Source of the DNA: Pseudomonadota bacterium
GTDB lineage: Bacteria; Pseudomonadota; Gammaproteobacteria; Xanthomonadales; Xanthomonadaceae
NCBI GenBank assembly: GCA_023394655.1
Contig: JAEXAG010000026.1
Coordinates: 1 to 32,445, forward strand
Reading direction: 5' to 3'
Length of the DNA: 32,445 nucleotides
Positions 7,458 to 16,865 of this stretch are shown here, piece by piece (the first letter of the stretch is position 1; every line of letters starts with the position of its first letter). Under the pieces are notes generated by a model, which saw only the letters and a list, made by a program, of their open reading frames with translations, made no database searches and was not told the DNA's origin. The translations under genes were made by a program, and so were the position numbers.

Positions 7458-10295
7458 ATGGCGGACAGCCTCCTGAAGCACTTTGCCCGGTCTTCCCAGC
7501 TTGGCGCCAACGCGGCGTACATCGAAGACCTCTATGAACAGTACCTCGCCGCCCCGGAAAGCGTGGGCCCGAAGTGGAAACAGTACTTCGATGAACTGAA
7601 GGGCCGCGAGGCCGGCGACGTACCGCATTCGGTGATCGTCGATGCGGTTGCCGAGGCCGGCCGCAAGGCCGCTCGCGGTCAGCTGCAAGGGGCGACCGGC
7701 AGCGGTGACGAGCGCGAGCGCAACGTCGGCCGCCTGATCACCGCCTACCGCTCGCGCGGCCACCTGGCGGCGAAGATCGACCCGCTGGAGATGCTGGTGC
7801 ATCCCGACGCGCCGGACCTGACCCTCGGCTTCCACCGCCTCTCCGATGCCGATCTCGGCAGCGAGTTCAGCACCGGCGGCGTCGGCGGCAACGTGCGGAT
7901 GAAGCTCTCCGACCTGCTGGCGACGCTCAAGGCGACCTACACCGGCTCGATCGGCGCGGAGTTCATGCACATCGCCGATGCCGAGCAGCGCCGCTTCATG
8001 TACGAGCGCCTCGAGGCCGCCGCGGGCCGTTTCGGCCGCACCGCCGACGACAAGAAGCGCATCCTCGAACGCCTGACCGCGGCCGAAGGCCTCGAGCGCT
8101 ATCTCGGCACCAAGTACGTCGGTCAGAAGCGCTTCTCGCTGGAAGGCGGTGATTCGCTGATCCCGCTGATGGACACGCTGATCCGCCATTCCGGCACCGT
8201 CGGCGTCAAGGAAATGGTGATCGGCATGGCCCACCGCGGCCGCCTGAACGTGCTGGTCAACACCCTGGGCAAGCCGCCGAAGGTGCTGTTCGACGAGTTC
8301 GAGGGCAAATTCCAGCACCACGCGGACGAACACCGCGCGCACACCGGGGACGTGAAGTACCACATGGGCTTCTCCGCCGACGTGGCGACGCCGGGCGGCC
8401 CGGTCCACCTGGCGCTGGCGTTCAACCCCTCGCACCTGGAGATCGTCAACCCGGTGGTGGCCGGCTCGGTGCGCTCGCGCCAGCTGCGCCGCAACGACGA
8501 GGCACGCAAGCAGGTGCTCCCGGTGCTGCTGCACGGCGACGCCGCCTTCGCCGGCCAGGGCGTCGGCATGGAGCTGCTGCAGATGTCGCAGGCGCGCGGC
8601 TTCGCGGTCGGCGGCACCGTCCACATCGTCATCAACAACCAGGTGGGCTTCACCACCAGCGAGCGCCAGGACGCGCGTTCCACGCTGTACTGCACCGACG
8701 TCGCCAAGATGGTCGGCGCCCCGGTGTTGCACGTGAACGGCGATGATCCGGAAGCGGTCGCGTTCTGCGCCGAACTCGCCTTCGATTTCCGCCAGCGCTT
8801 CGGCAAGGACGTGGTCATCGACCTGGTCTGCTATCGCCGCAACGGCCACAACGAGGCCGACGAACCGGCCGCGACCCAGCCGCTGATGTACCAGAAGATC
8901 CGCGCGATGAAGACCACGCGCGAGAAGTACGGCGACGTGCTGGTGGCCGAAGGCCTGCTCGATGTCGCGGGCGTCAAGGGCTACGCCGATGCCTATCGCG
9001 ACAAGCTCGATGCCGGCGAAGTCACCGCCGAGGTGGTCGAGGTCAAGCCGGACGAGTTCACCATCGACTGGGGCAAGTACCTCGCCGGCCGTTTCGAACC
9101 GGGCACCGATACCAAGGTCGACCGCAAGAAGCTCGACGCGCTGGCCAGGCAGATCAACACCTTGCCCGAAGACCTGACCCTGCATCCGCGCGTCGCCAAG
9201 ATCTACGAGGACCGTCGCAAGATGGCCGCGGGCGAGCAGCCGGGCGATTGGGGTTTCGCCGAGAACCTGGCCTACGCCACCCTGCTCGACGAGGGCAACA
9301 AGCTGCGCCTGGTCGGCCAGGATTCCGGCCGCGGCACGTTCTTCCACCGCCACGCGGTGCTGCACGACCAGAAGACCGATCGCGACTACCTGCCGCTGCG
9401 CCAGCTGGTCGAGAATCCCGAAGACGCCACCATCATCGACTCGCTGCTTTCCGAAGAGGCGGTCATGGCGTTCGAGTACGGCTACTCCACCGCCGATCCG
9501 CACACCCTCGACATCTGGGAAGGCCAGTTCGGCGATTTCGCCAACGGCGCGCAGGTGGTGATCGACCAGTTCCTGTCCTCCGGCGAAGCCAAGTGGGGCC
9601 GGCTGTGCGGCCTGGCACTGTTCCTGCCGCACGGCTACGAGGGCCAGGGCCCGGAACACAGCTCGGCCCGCCTGGAACGCTTCCTGCAGCTGTGCGCGCT
9701 GGACAACATGATCGTCTGCGTGCCGACCACCCCGGCGCAGGCTTTCCACATGATCCGCCGCCAGATGAACATGGCCACCCGCAAGCCGCTGGTGGTGATG
9801 ACGCCGAAATCGCTGCTTCGCCACAAGCTGGCCGTCAGCACCCTGGACGAGCTGGCCGAAGGCCGTTTCCAGCGCGTGATTGGTGACCAGAAGGCCGATC
9901 CGGCCAAGGTCAAGCGCATCGTCGTGTGTTCCGGCAAGGTGTACTACGACCTGCTGGAAGACATGGAGAAGCGCGGCCAGGACGACGTGGCGCTGATCCG
10001 CGTGGAGCAGCTCTATCCGTTCCCGCGCGAGCTGCTGTCGGCCGAACTGGCCAAGTATCCGCAGGCCCGCGACGTGGTCTGGTGCCAGGAAGAGCCGCAG
10101 AACCAGGGCGCCTGGTTCCAGATCCGCCACCACCTGCAGGCCTGCGTGTCGTCGGACCACGTCCTGAACTACGCCGGCCGCGCACGCTCGCCTTCACCGG
10201 CCGCCGGCCACTTCAACGACCACGTCGTCGAGCAGCAGAAGCTCATCGCCGACGCCCTGGTCAACGCACCGGGCATGGAACCCGGCGTCGAGTAA
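7458..10295 (+). CDS. sucA: 2-oxoglutarate dehydrogenase E1 component
   Basis: Thiamine diphosphate-dependent E1 subunit (945 aa) of the 2-oxoglutarate dehydrogenase complex. It decarboxylates 2-oxoglutarate and transfers the succinyl group to the lipoyl arm of SucB in the TCA cycle. The N-terminal ~40 residues carry the E2-binding helix signature (AAYIEDLYEQYLAAPESVGPKW). Further hallmarks are RNVGRLITAYRSRGH, the cofactor region GMAHRGRLNVLVNTLGK, FNPSHLEIVNPVVAG, and the C-terminal transketolase-like domain (GYEGQGPEHSSARLERFLQL). The length is normal and no frameshift is seen. It is the first gene of sucA-sucB-lpd, with 39 bases to sucB. The ribosome binding site before the ATG is weak (GCGAA-type), so the leader may matter for expression. 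Confidence 0.98.
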   Translation: MADSLLKHFARSSQLGANAAYIEDLYEQYLAAPESVGPKWKQYFDELKGREAGDVPHSVIVDAVAEAGRKAARGQLQGATGSGDERERNVGRLITAYRSRGHLAAKIDPLEMLVHPDAPDLTLGFHRLSDADLGSEFSTGGVGGNVRMKLSDLLATLKATYTGSIGAEFMHIADAEQRRFMYERLEAAAGRFGRTADDKKRILERLTAAEGLERYLGTKYVGQKRFSLEGGDSLIPLMDTLIRHSGTVGVKEMVIGMAHRGRLNVLVNTLGKPPKVLFDEFEGKFQHHADEHRAHTGDVKYHMGFSADVATPGGPVHLALAFNPSHLEIVNPVVAGSVRSRQLRRNDEARKQVLPVLLHGDAAFAGQGVGMELLQMSQARGFAVGGTVHIVINNQVGFTTSERQDARSTLYCTDVAKMVGAPVLHVNGDDPEAVAFCAELAFDFRQRFGKDVVIDLVCYRRNGHNEADEPAATQPLMYQKIRAMKTTREKYGDVLVAEGLLDVAGVKGYADAYRDKLDAGEVTAEVVEVKPDEFTIDWGKYLAGRFEPGTDTKVDRKKLDALARQINTLPEDLTLHPRVAKIYEDRRKMAAGEQPGDWGFAENLAYATLLDEGNKLRLVGQDSGRGTFFHRHAVLHDQKTDRDYLPLRQLVENPEDATIIDSLLSEEAVMAFEYGYSTADPHTLDIWEGQFGDFANGAQVVIDQFLSSGEAKWGRLCGLALFLPHGYEGQGPEHSSARLERFLQLCALDNMIVCVPTTPAQAFHMIRRQMNMATRKPLVVMTPKSLLRHKLAVSTLDELAEGRFQRVIGDQKADPAKVKRIVVCSGKVYYDLLEDMEKRGQDDVALIRVEQLYPFPRELLSAELAKYPQARDVVWCQEEPQNQGAWFQIRHHLQACVSSDHVLNYAGRARSPSPAAGHFNDHVVEQQKLIADALVNAPGMEPGVE

Positions 10296-10334
10296 GCCCT
10301 TCCCTTCATCGCAGAATCTCAATCGGACAAGCAC

Positions 10335-11549
10335 ATGGCCACCGAAATCAAAGTCCCGGTTCTTCCCGAATCCGTATCCGACGCCGTCATCGCCGGCTGG
10401 CACAAGAAAGTCGGCGAGGCCGTCAAGCGCGACGAGAACCTGGTCGACCTCGAAACCGACAAGGTCGTGCTGGAAGTCCCCTCGCCCGCCGACGGCGTGC
10501 TGAAGGAAATCAAGTTCGACACCGGTGCCACGGTGACCAGCCAGCAGGTGATCGCGGTCATCGAGGAAGGCGCGGTGGCCGAGGCCAAGTCCGATGCGTC
10601 GGCCGCCGGCGCGCAGGAAGTGCAGCCGAAGGGTGAAGCCGCCAAGGCGCAGGCCGCGGCGCCTTCCAGCACCACGCCCAAGCCGGCCTCTGGCGACACC
10701 TCGGCGCTGCCCCCGGGCGCGGCGTTCACCGCGAAGAAGGAAGGCATCGATCCGTCCCAGGTCGAAGGCACCGGCCGTCGCGGCGCCGTGACCAAGGAAG
10801 ACCTGATCAACTACGCCAGCGGCAAGACCGCCGGCGTGGCCGGTGGCGCACGTCCGGAAGAACGCGTGCCGATGACCCGCATCCGCAAGCGCATCGCCGA
10901 ACGCCTGATGGAGTCGAAGAACTCCATCGCCATGCTGACCTCCTTCAACGAGGTCAACCTCTCCAAGGTCATGGAGATGCGCAAGGAGCTGCAGGACGAT
11001 TTCGTCAAGGCCAACGGCATCAAGCTCGGCTTCATGAGCTTCTTCGCCAAGGCCGCCGCCAACGCGCTGCAGAAGTACCCGGTGGTCAACGCCTCGGTCG
11101 ATGGCGACGACATCATCTACCACGGCTATGCCGACATCTCGGTGGCGATCTCCACCGACCGCGGCCTGGTGACCCCGGTGCTGCGCAACGTCGAGCGCAT
11201 GGACTTTGCCGAAGTCGAGCAGGGCATCGCCGATTTCGCCAAGGCTTCGCGCGAAGGCGGCCTGAAGCTGGAAGACCTGCAGGGCGGCACCTTCACCATC
11301 ACCAACGGCGGCACCTTCGGCTCGCTGATGTCCACGCCGATCGTCAACCCGCCGCAGTCCGCCATCCTCGGCATGCACGCGATCAAGGAACGCGCCATCG
11401 TCGAGAACGGCCAGGTCGTGGCCGCGCCGATGATGTACATCGCGCTCTCCTACGATCACCGCATCATCGACGGCAAGGACGCGGTGCTGTTCCTGGTCGA
11501 CATCAAGAACCAGCTCGAGAACCCGCACCGCATGCTGCTGGGCATGTAA
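10335..11549 (+). CDS. sucB: 2-oxoglutarate dehydrogenase E2, dihydrolipoyl succinyltransferase
   Basis: Core E2 subunit (404 aa) of the 2-oxoglutarate dehydrogenase complex, transferring succinyl from lipoate to CoA. An N-terminal lipoyl domain (about 2-77) carries the lipoylated lysine K43 in DLETDKVVLEVPSP. Then come an Ala/Pro-rich linker, a peripheral subunit-binding domain (about 118-155, GIDPSQVEGTGRRGAVTKED) and the acyltransferase domain (about 170-404) with the catalytic H375 and D379 in YDHRIIDGKDAVLFL. The length matches the family. It follows sucA by 39 bases and precedes lpd by 93 bases, a gap that holds a strong hairpin. Confidence 0.98.
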   Translation: MATEIKVPVLPESVSDAVIAGWHKKVGEAVKRDENLVDLETDKVVLEVPSPADGVLKEIKFDTGATVTSQQVIAVIEEGAVAEAKSDASAAGAQEVQPKGEAAKAQAAAPSSTTPKPASGDTSALPPGAAFTAKKEGIDPSQVEGTGRRGAVTKEDLINYASGKTAGVAGGARPEERVPMTRIRKRIAERLMESKNSIAMLTSFNEVNLSKVMEMRKELQDDFVKANGIKLGFMSFFAKAAANALQKYPVVNASVDGDDIIYHGYADISVAISTDRGLVTPVLRNVERMDFAEVEQGIADFAKASREGGLKLEDLQGGTFTITNGGTFGSLMSTPIVNPPQSAILGMHAIKERAIVENGQVVAAPMMYIALSYDHRIIDGKDAVLFLVDIKNQLENPHRMLLGM

Positions 11550-11552
11550 TTC

Positions 11553-11588
11553 CGAGAACGGGAACCGGCAACGGTTCCCGTCTCGTTT
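11553..11588 (+). terminator. Hairpin between sucB and lpd
   Basis: Stem ACGGGAACCG (11558-11567), loop GCAA, stem CGGTTCCCGT (11572-11581), extended by CGAG/CTCG around one bulged A, followed by only three T residues. It lies just after the sucB stop codon inside the operon. It could be a leaky terminator or a 3' stabiliser that sets the SucB:Lpd ratio. Confidence 0.55.
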
Positions 11589-11642
11589 CGCGGAATCGCA
11601 GGTCCGAACCCTGCCCCCGCCATCAAGTTCAGGAATGAAGCA

Positions 11643-13076
11643 ATGAGCGAACAACAACAATTCGATGTCGTCGTCGTCGGCGGCGGTCCCGCCGGCTACC
11701 ACGCCGCCATCCGTGCCGCGCAGCTGGGCCTGAAGGTCGCCTGCGTGGATGCCGCGCTGGGCAAGGACGGCAAGCCGGCGCTGGGCGGCACCTGCCTGCG
11801 CGTGGGCTGCATCCCGTCCAAGGCGCTGCTGGATTCGTCCCGCCAGTTCTGGAACATGGGCCACATCTTCGACCAGCACGGCATCGGCTTCGACAACGCG
11901 AAGATCGACGTGCCGACCATGATCGGCCGCAAGGACAAGATCGTGAAGCAGTTCACCGGCGGCATTGCCGCGCTGTTCAAGGCAAACAAGGTCGCCTCGT
12001 TCAGCGGCTTCGGCACCCTGCAGCCGGGCAACGTGGTCTCGGTCAAGCAGCATGACGACAGCGTGGTCGAGCTCAAGGGCACCAACGTGATCCTCGCCGC
12101 CGGTTCGGATTCCATCGAGCTGCCGTTCGCCAAGTACGACGGCAAGCACATCGTCGACAACGTCGGCGCGCTGGACTTCGAGGACGTGCCGGAAACCCTC
12201 GGCGTGATCGGTGCGGGCGTGATCGGCCTGGAGCTGGGCAGCGTGTGGAACCGCCTCGGCGCCAAGGTCACCGTGCTCGAAGGCATGCCCGATTTCCTCG
12301 CCGCGGCCGACAAGGAAGTGGCCAAGGTCGCCGCCCGCGAGTTCAAGAAGCAGGGCCTGGACATCCGCCTCGGCACCAAGTGCACCAACGTCGAGGTCAA
12401 GGACGGCAAGGTCCACGTGACCTATACCGATGCCAAGGACGAGGCTCAGGAATTGGTCGTCGACAAGCTGCTGGTGGCCGTGGGCCGTCGTGCCGCGTCC
12501 AAGGGCCTGCTGGCCGAGGGCACCGGCGTCAAGCTCGACGACCGCGGCCGCATCGAGGTCGACGAACACTGCCATACCGGCGTCGACGGCGTCTGGGCCG
12601 TGGGCGACTGCGTGCGTGGCCCGATGCTGGCGCACAAGGGCTTCGAGGAAGGCATCGCCGTGGCCGAACTGATCGCCGGCCTGCCGGGCCACGTCAACTA
12701 CGACACCATTCCGTGGGTGATCTACACCGAGCCGGAAATCGCCTGGGTCGGCAAGACCGAGGAGCAGCTCAAGGCCGATGGCGTCGAGTACAAGGCCGGC
12801 AGCTTCCCGTTCGCGGCCGTCGGTCGCGCGGTGGCGATGGCCGAGCCGATCGGCTTCGTCAAGGTGCTGGCCGATGCCGAAACCGACCGCATCCTCGGCA
12901 TGCACCTGGTCGGCCCGAACGTGTCCGAACTGGTCCACGAAGGCGTGATCTCGATGGAATTCAAGGGCAGTGCCGACGATCTCGCGCGCATCTGCCACGC
13001 GCACCCGAGCCTGTCCGAAGCCGTGCACGACGCGGCGATGGCCGTCGACAAGCGCGCCATCCACAAGGCCAACTGA
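11643..13076 (+). CDS. lpdA: Dihydrolipoyl dehydrogenase (E3)
   Basis: FAD-containing E3 (477 aa) that reoxidises dihydrolipoamide with NAD+, serving 2-oxoglutarate dehydrogenase here and possibly other 2-oxoacid complexes. The FAD-binding motif GGGPAGYHAAIRAAQLG is at about 13-29, the redox disulfide C51/C56 sits in GGTCLRVGCIPSK, the NAD-binding GAGVIGLELGSVWNRLG lies mid-protein, and the C-terminal dimerisation domain has the His-Glu pair in HAHPSLSEAVHDAA. An AGGAA ribosome binding site precedes the ATG. Third gene of sucAB-lpd, ending just before two tandem hairpins. Confidence 0.97.
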   Translation: MSEQQQFDVVVVGGGPAGYHAAIRAAQLGLKVACVDAALGKDGKPALGGTCLRVGCIPSKALLDSSRQFWNMGHIFDQHGIGFDNAKIDVPTMIGRKDKIVKQFTGGIAALFKANKVASFSGFGTLQPGNVVSVKQHDDSVVELKGTNVILAAGSDSIELPFAKYDGKHIVDNVGALDFEDVPETLGVIGAGVIGLELGSVWNRLGAKVTVLEGMPDFLAAADKEVAKVAAREFKKQGLDIRLGTKCTNVEVKDGKVHVTYTDAKDEAQELVVDKLLVAVGRRAASKGLLAEGTGVKLDDRGRIEVDEHCHTGVDGVWAVGDCVRGPMLAHKGFEEGIAVAELIAGLPGHVNYDTIPWVIYTEPEIAWVGKTEEQLKADGVEYKAGSFPFAAVGRAVAMAEPIGFVKVLADAETDRILGMHLVGPNVSELVHEGVISMEFKGSADDLARICHAHPSLSEAVHDAAMAVDKRAIHKAN

Positions 13077-13084
13077 GGCCCTCC

Positions 13085-13113
13085 GGCCACGGCACGCATC
13101 ACCTGCCGTGGCC
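13085..13113 (+). other. Hairpin after lpdA
   Basis: Perfect 10-bp stem GGCCACGGCA (13085-13094) with TGCCGTGGCC (13104-13113), directly upstream of the terminator hairpin. There is no T-run; it may protect the 3' end of the suc operon transcript. Confidence 0.45.
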
Positions 13114-13121
13114 CCCTGAAG

Positions 13122-13148
13122 CGCCGGGCTCCATTGCCCGGCGTTTTT
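13122..13148 (+). terminator. Rho-independent terminator of sucAB-lpd
   Basis: Perfect 8-bp GC stem CGCCGGGC (13122-13129) with GCCCGGCG (13136-13143), loop TCCATT, followed immediately by TTTTT. This is a textbook intrinsic terminator 45 bases after the lpdA stop codon. Confidence 0.85.
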
Positions 13149-13189
13149 CATCCTCCGATTCCTCCAGCGTGTTTTTCCGGATCCGCCGC

Positions 13190-13819
13190 ATGACCGCCGA
13201 CGCCCCGATTTCCACTCAGCCGCGCCCGAAGACAATCTGCCTGTACTGCGGCGCCAAGTCCGGCCGCCGCCCGGAATACATCGATGCCGCCAGCCGGCTT
13301 GGCCGCCGCATCGCGGAAAGTGGCCATGCGCTGGTATACGGCGGCGGCAACGTCGGGCTGATGGGCGTCGCCGCCGATGCCGCGCTCGCCGCGGGGGGCG
13401 AAGTGATCGGCGTGATCCCGCACCAGCTGGTGGATTGGGAGGTCGCGCATCGCGGCGTCACCCGGCTGGAAGTGGTCGATTCGATGCACCAGCGCAAGCA
13501 GCGCATGTTCGAACTGGGCGATGCCTTCATCGCCCTGCCCGGCGGCTTCGGCACGCTCGACGAGATGTTCGAGATGCTGACCTGGCGGCAGCTTGGCCTC
13601 GGCGAACGGCCCTGCGCCTTCCTCGACGTGGCCGGCTACTGGAAGCCGCTGATGGCCATGATCGACCACATGGTGGCGGAGGGTTTCCTGCATCCCGGCC
13701 AGCGCGAGGACTTGTGGCATGGCGAAGGATTGGACGAACTGTTCGCCTGGCTCGCCGACTACCGTGCCGCGGAGGCCGGGGTCTGGATGCGCGAAAAAAT
13801 CGCCGAAGGCCGCCATTGA
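13190..13819 (+). CDS. LOG family protein (TIGR00730-type nucleotide phosphoribohydrolase)
   Basis: 209-aa Rossmann-fold protein of the LOG / lysine-decarboxylase-like family. Members with this signature release the base from nucleoside 5'-monophosphates (cytokinin riboside monophosphate in plants and some bacteria); in most bacteria the physiological substrate is unsettled. Visible motifs are the N-terminal ICLYCGAKSG, the phosphate-binding VYGGGNVGLMGVAADAAL, and the catalytic PGGFGTLDEMFE, with the arginine of the RKQRMF-type segment just before it. The ATG at 13190 gives the family length; an in-frame GTG at 13169 would add only seven residues. It lies 64 bases upstream of the reductase gene on the same strand and may be co-transcribed with it. 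Confidence 0.88.
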   Translation: MTADAPISTQPRPKTICLYCGAKSGRRPEYIDAASRLGRRIAESGHALVYGGGNVGLMGVAADAALAAGGEVIGVIPHQLVDWEVAHRGVTRLEVVDSMHQRKQRMFELGDAFIALPGGFGTLDEMFEMLTWRQLGLGERPCAFLDVAGYWKPLMAMIDHMVAEGFLHPGQREDLWHGEGLDELFAWLADYRAAEAGVWMREKIAEGRH

Positions 13820-13883
13820 TCCTGTCAAGGGGGCAAGCCCGGTCCCGATGGGCGATGATGGCCCTTTCCCGCGAGGAGTTTCC

Positions 13884-14876
<993 letters not shown>

Positions 14877-14879
14877 TCG

Positions 14880-14908
14880 TTCCGGTCCGCGCGCACAACC
14901 GTTAGAAT
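14880..14908 (+). promoter_or_regulatory. Candidate promoter of pilH-like gene
   Basis: The -10 hexamer TAGAAT (14903-14908) has a weak -35 TTCCGG (14880-14885) at 17-base spacing. It lies between the reductase stop and the receiver gene ATG at 14932, and would let the receiver be transcribed independently. Confidence 0.4.
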
Positions 14909-14931
14909 CGCCTCATCCAAGGGGAAAACGC

Positions 14932-15300
14932 ATGGCAAGAATCCTGGTCGTCGACGACTCGCCGTCCCAGCTCATGGGCATCCGCCGCATCGTGGAGAAG
15001 CTCGGGCACGAGTGCCTGACCGCCGAAGACGGTGCCGCTGGCGTGGAAACAGCGAAAGCCGAACGGCCCGACCTCATCCTGATGGACGTGGTCATGCCCA
15101 ACCTCAACGGCTTCCAGGCCACTCGCGCGATCAGCCGGGCGGCGGAAACCGCGCACATCCCGGTGGTGCTGGTCACCACGAAGGATCAGGAAACCGACCG
15201 CGTCTGGGGCATGCGCCAGGGCGCCAAGGCCTACCTGACCAAGCCCTTCACCGAAGCGCAGCTGACCGAAACCCTCAAGCAGCTGATGCCGACCACCTGA
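14932..15300 (+). CDS. PilH-like single-domain response regulator
   Basis: CheY-like receiver domain with no output domain, 122 aa. The acidic pair D8/D9, phosphoacceptor D52 in LILMDVVMPNLNG, the VTTKDQETDRVWGMRQGA segment and K104 in YLTKP match PilH of the type IV pilus Chp/Pil chemosensory pathway closely, from memory of the Pseudomonas protein. PilH is thought to modulate pilus retraction or act as a phosphate sink. Here the gene stands alone: no pilG, pilI, pilJ or chpA flanks it, so it is an orphan or a paralogue of the one in the main cluster. AGGGGAAA forms the ribosome binding site. Confidence 0.85.
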   Translation: MARILVVDDSPSQLMGIRRIVEKLGHECLTAEDGAAGVETAKAERPDLILMDVVMPNLNGFQATRAISRAAETAHIPVVLVTTKDQETDRVWGMRQGAKAYLTKPFTEAQLTETLKQLMPTT

Positions 15301-15316
15301 GGCCGCGCCCGACCCG

Positions 15317-15342
15317 CGCCCGCTGCCTCAGTGCGGCGGGCG
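15317..15342. terminator. Hairpin between convergent pilH-like and cbpA genes
   Basis: CGCCCGCTGC (15317-15326) pairs with GCGGCGGGCG (15333-15342) over 10 bp with one T-G wobble and a 6-base loop. It lies in the 60-base gap between two converging genes and could serve both. No T-run is present. Confidence 0.45.
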
Positions 15343-15360
15343 TGCAGCCCGCGAATCCCG

Positions 15361-16242
15361 TCACTCCCGCCCGAAGGCCGCGCGCAGATCCTCGTAAGCG
15401 CTGCGCTGGCGCTCGTTGACCGGCACCGGGGCGATCACTTCCAGCTCGACGATCTGGTCACCCGGAGTGGGGCCGGGCAGGCCGCGACCCCGCAGCCGCA
15501 GCTTGCGCCCCGCTTCCGAACCGGCCGGGATCTTCAATTCCACCGTGCCGCCGAGTGTCGGGACCGCCACCACGTCGCCCAGCGCCGCCTGCCAGGGCGT
15601 CACTTCCAGCACGTGGATGAGGTTGCGGCCGTCCACCTCGAAATGCGGATGCGCGGCGTATTCGATTTCCAGCAGCAGGTCGCCGGTCGCGCCCTGGCCC
15701 TTGAGGCGGATCGCCTGCCCGGGCCGAACGCCCTTCGGGATCTTCACCTCCAGCGATTTCCCGTTGACCGAGATCCGCACCGGGTCGCCCCGGTACACCG
15801 CTTCCAGCGAGACCGACAGCCGCGCGCGGGTGTCGCCGCGCGGTGCCGGGCCGCGCGCCTGTCCGCCGAATCCGCCACCGCGTCCGCGCCCGAAGATCTG
15901 CTCGAAGAAATCGCTGAAGCCGCCATTGCCGCCGCCGGCGAAGATTTCCTCGTAATCGAACCCGCCCGGGTGGCCGCCTGGGCCACCGAAGCCGCCCTGC
16001 GGCGGCACCTGGTCGCCGGGGCGGAAGCCGCGCGCACGAAGCTGGTCATAGGCAGCGCGCTTCTGCGGATCGCGCAGGGCCTCGTAGGCTTCGTTCACGG
16101 CCTTGAACTTGTCCTCGGCGCCGGCCTCCTTGCTGACATCGGGATGGTATTTCCGTGCCAACCGCCGATAGGCGGTCTTGATTTCGGCCTCGCCCGCGGA
16201 AGGCTCCACGCCGAGGGTTTCGTAATAGTCCTTGAACTCCAT
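15361..16242 (-). CDS. cbpA: DnaJ-class co-chaperone, CbpA type
   Basis: 293-aa Hsp40 that stimulates the DnaK ATPase; E. coli CbpA is also a curved-DNA-binding nucleoid protein. The J domain spans about 4-69 with the HPD motif at 33-35 (RRLARKYHPDVSKEAGAEDKF). A Gly/Phe/Arg-rich linker (about 72-130) and two C-terminal substrate-binding beta domains (about 135-290; PKGVRPGQAIRLKGQG, VPTLGGTVELKIPAGSEAGRKLRLRGRG) follow. It lacks the CxxCxGxG zinc finger, so it is class II rather than DnaJ itself. cbpM, the usual partner, is not visible downstream. A sigma-32-like promoter lies about 38 bases upstream. Confidence 0.93.
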   Translation of the reverse strand: MEFKDYYETLGVEPSAGEAEIKTAYRRLARKYHPDVSKEAGAEDKFKAVNEAYEALRDPQKRAAYDQLRARGFRPGDQVPPQGGFGGPGGHPGGFDYEEIFAGGGNGGFSDFFEQIFGRGRGGGFGGQARGPAPRGDTRARLSVSLEAVYRGDPVRISVNGKSLEVKIPKGVRPGQAIRLKGQGATGDLLLEIEYAAHPHFEVDGRNLIHVLEVTPWQAALGDVVAVPTLGGTVELKIPAGSEAGRKLRLRGRGLPGPTPGDQIVELEVIAPVPVNERQRSAYEDLRAAFGRE

Positions 16243-16279
16243 GATCGCTGCGCTCGTCTGCGGCCCGTGGCCTCACTCG

Positions 16280-16309
16280 ATGTGGGGGCGGCCCCCCGCC
16301 CGGTTCAAC
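16280..16309 (-). promoter_or_regulatory. Candidate heat-shock (sigma-32) promoter of cbpA
   Basis: On the minus strand GTTGAA (16304-16309) and CCCCACAT (16280-16287) are separated by 16 bases. This resembles the known sigma-32 consensus CTTGAA...CCCCATNT. The start site would fall about 30 bases before the cbpA ATG, and heat-shock control fits the gene. The spacing is toward the long end of the accepted range. Confidence 0.45.
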
Positions 16310-16382
16310 CAGCGGGCAGCCGCAACGCCCCGGTTGTACCATCAAGGGCGTCAAACCGGCAGCTTCCCCCGCGAGGAAAACG

Positions 16383-16865
16383 ATGAGCATCCAGATCGGC
16401 GACCGCCTGCCCGAGGCGATCCTGCAGACCATCCGCGACGGCGTGCATCGCGTCGATACCGCCCACCTGTTCGACGGCAAGCGCGCGGTCCTGTTCGCCG
16501 TGCCGGGTGCGTTCACGCCGACCTGCTCGGAACTCCATCTGCCCGGTTACATCGAACGCCTGGCCGATTTCCAGCAGCGTGGCGTCGAAGTGATGTGCGT
16601 CTCGGTCAACGATCCGTTCGTGATGCAGGCCTGGGGCGAATCCCGCCAGGTGCCGGAAGGCCTGGTGCTGCTGGCGGACGGCAATGCCGACTTCACCCGC
16701 GCCATCGGCCTGGAGATGGATGGCAGCGCCTACGGCATGGGCCTGCGCAGCAAGCGCTACGCGCTTTACATCGAGGATGGCGTGGTGAAGGACGTGCAGG
16801 TGGAAGCGCCCGGCGAACTGCGCGTCTCCACCGCGGAACACATGCTCGGGAGGATCCCCTCGTGA
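16383..16865 (+). CDS. Peroxiredoxin (Prx5 family)
   Basis: 160-aa thiol peroxidase of the Prx5/AhpE-like redoxin group, which reduces hydrogen peroxide and organic hydroperoxides. The peroxidatic cysteine is C48 in VPGAFTPTCSELHLPGY, the family hallmark; a second cysteine, C72 in EVMCVSVND, is common in the group. No glutaredoxin domain is fused, so reduction by separate glutaredoxin/GSH or thioredoxin is likely. GAGGAAA lies just upstream of the ATG. The stop codon overlaps the start of the next gene by one base (TGATG), implying translational coupling with the ArsC-family protein. Confidence 0.93.
   Translation: MSIQIGDRLPEAILQTIRDGVHRVDTAHLFDGKRAVLFAVPGAFTPTCSELHLPGYIERLADFQQRGVEVMCVSVNDPFVMQAWGESRQVPEGLVLLADGNADFTRAIGLEMDGSAYGMGLRSKRYALYIEDGVVKDVQVEAPGELRVSTAEHMLGRIPS

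Noticed and set aside
7392..13235. Two very long minus-strand open frames (922 and 1013 codons) opposite sucAB-lpd
   Set aside because: Both are composition artefacts: His/Gln/Val/Gly-rich translations without motifs, and they span intergenic regions and the real lpd terminator.
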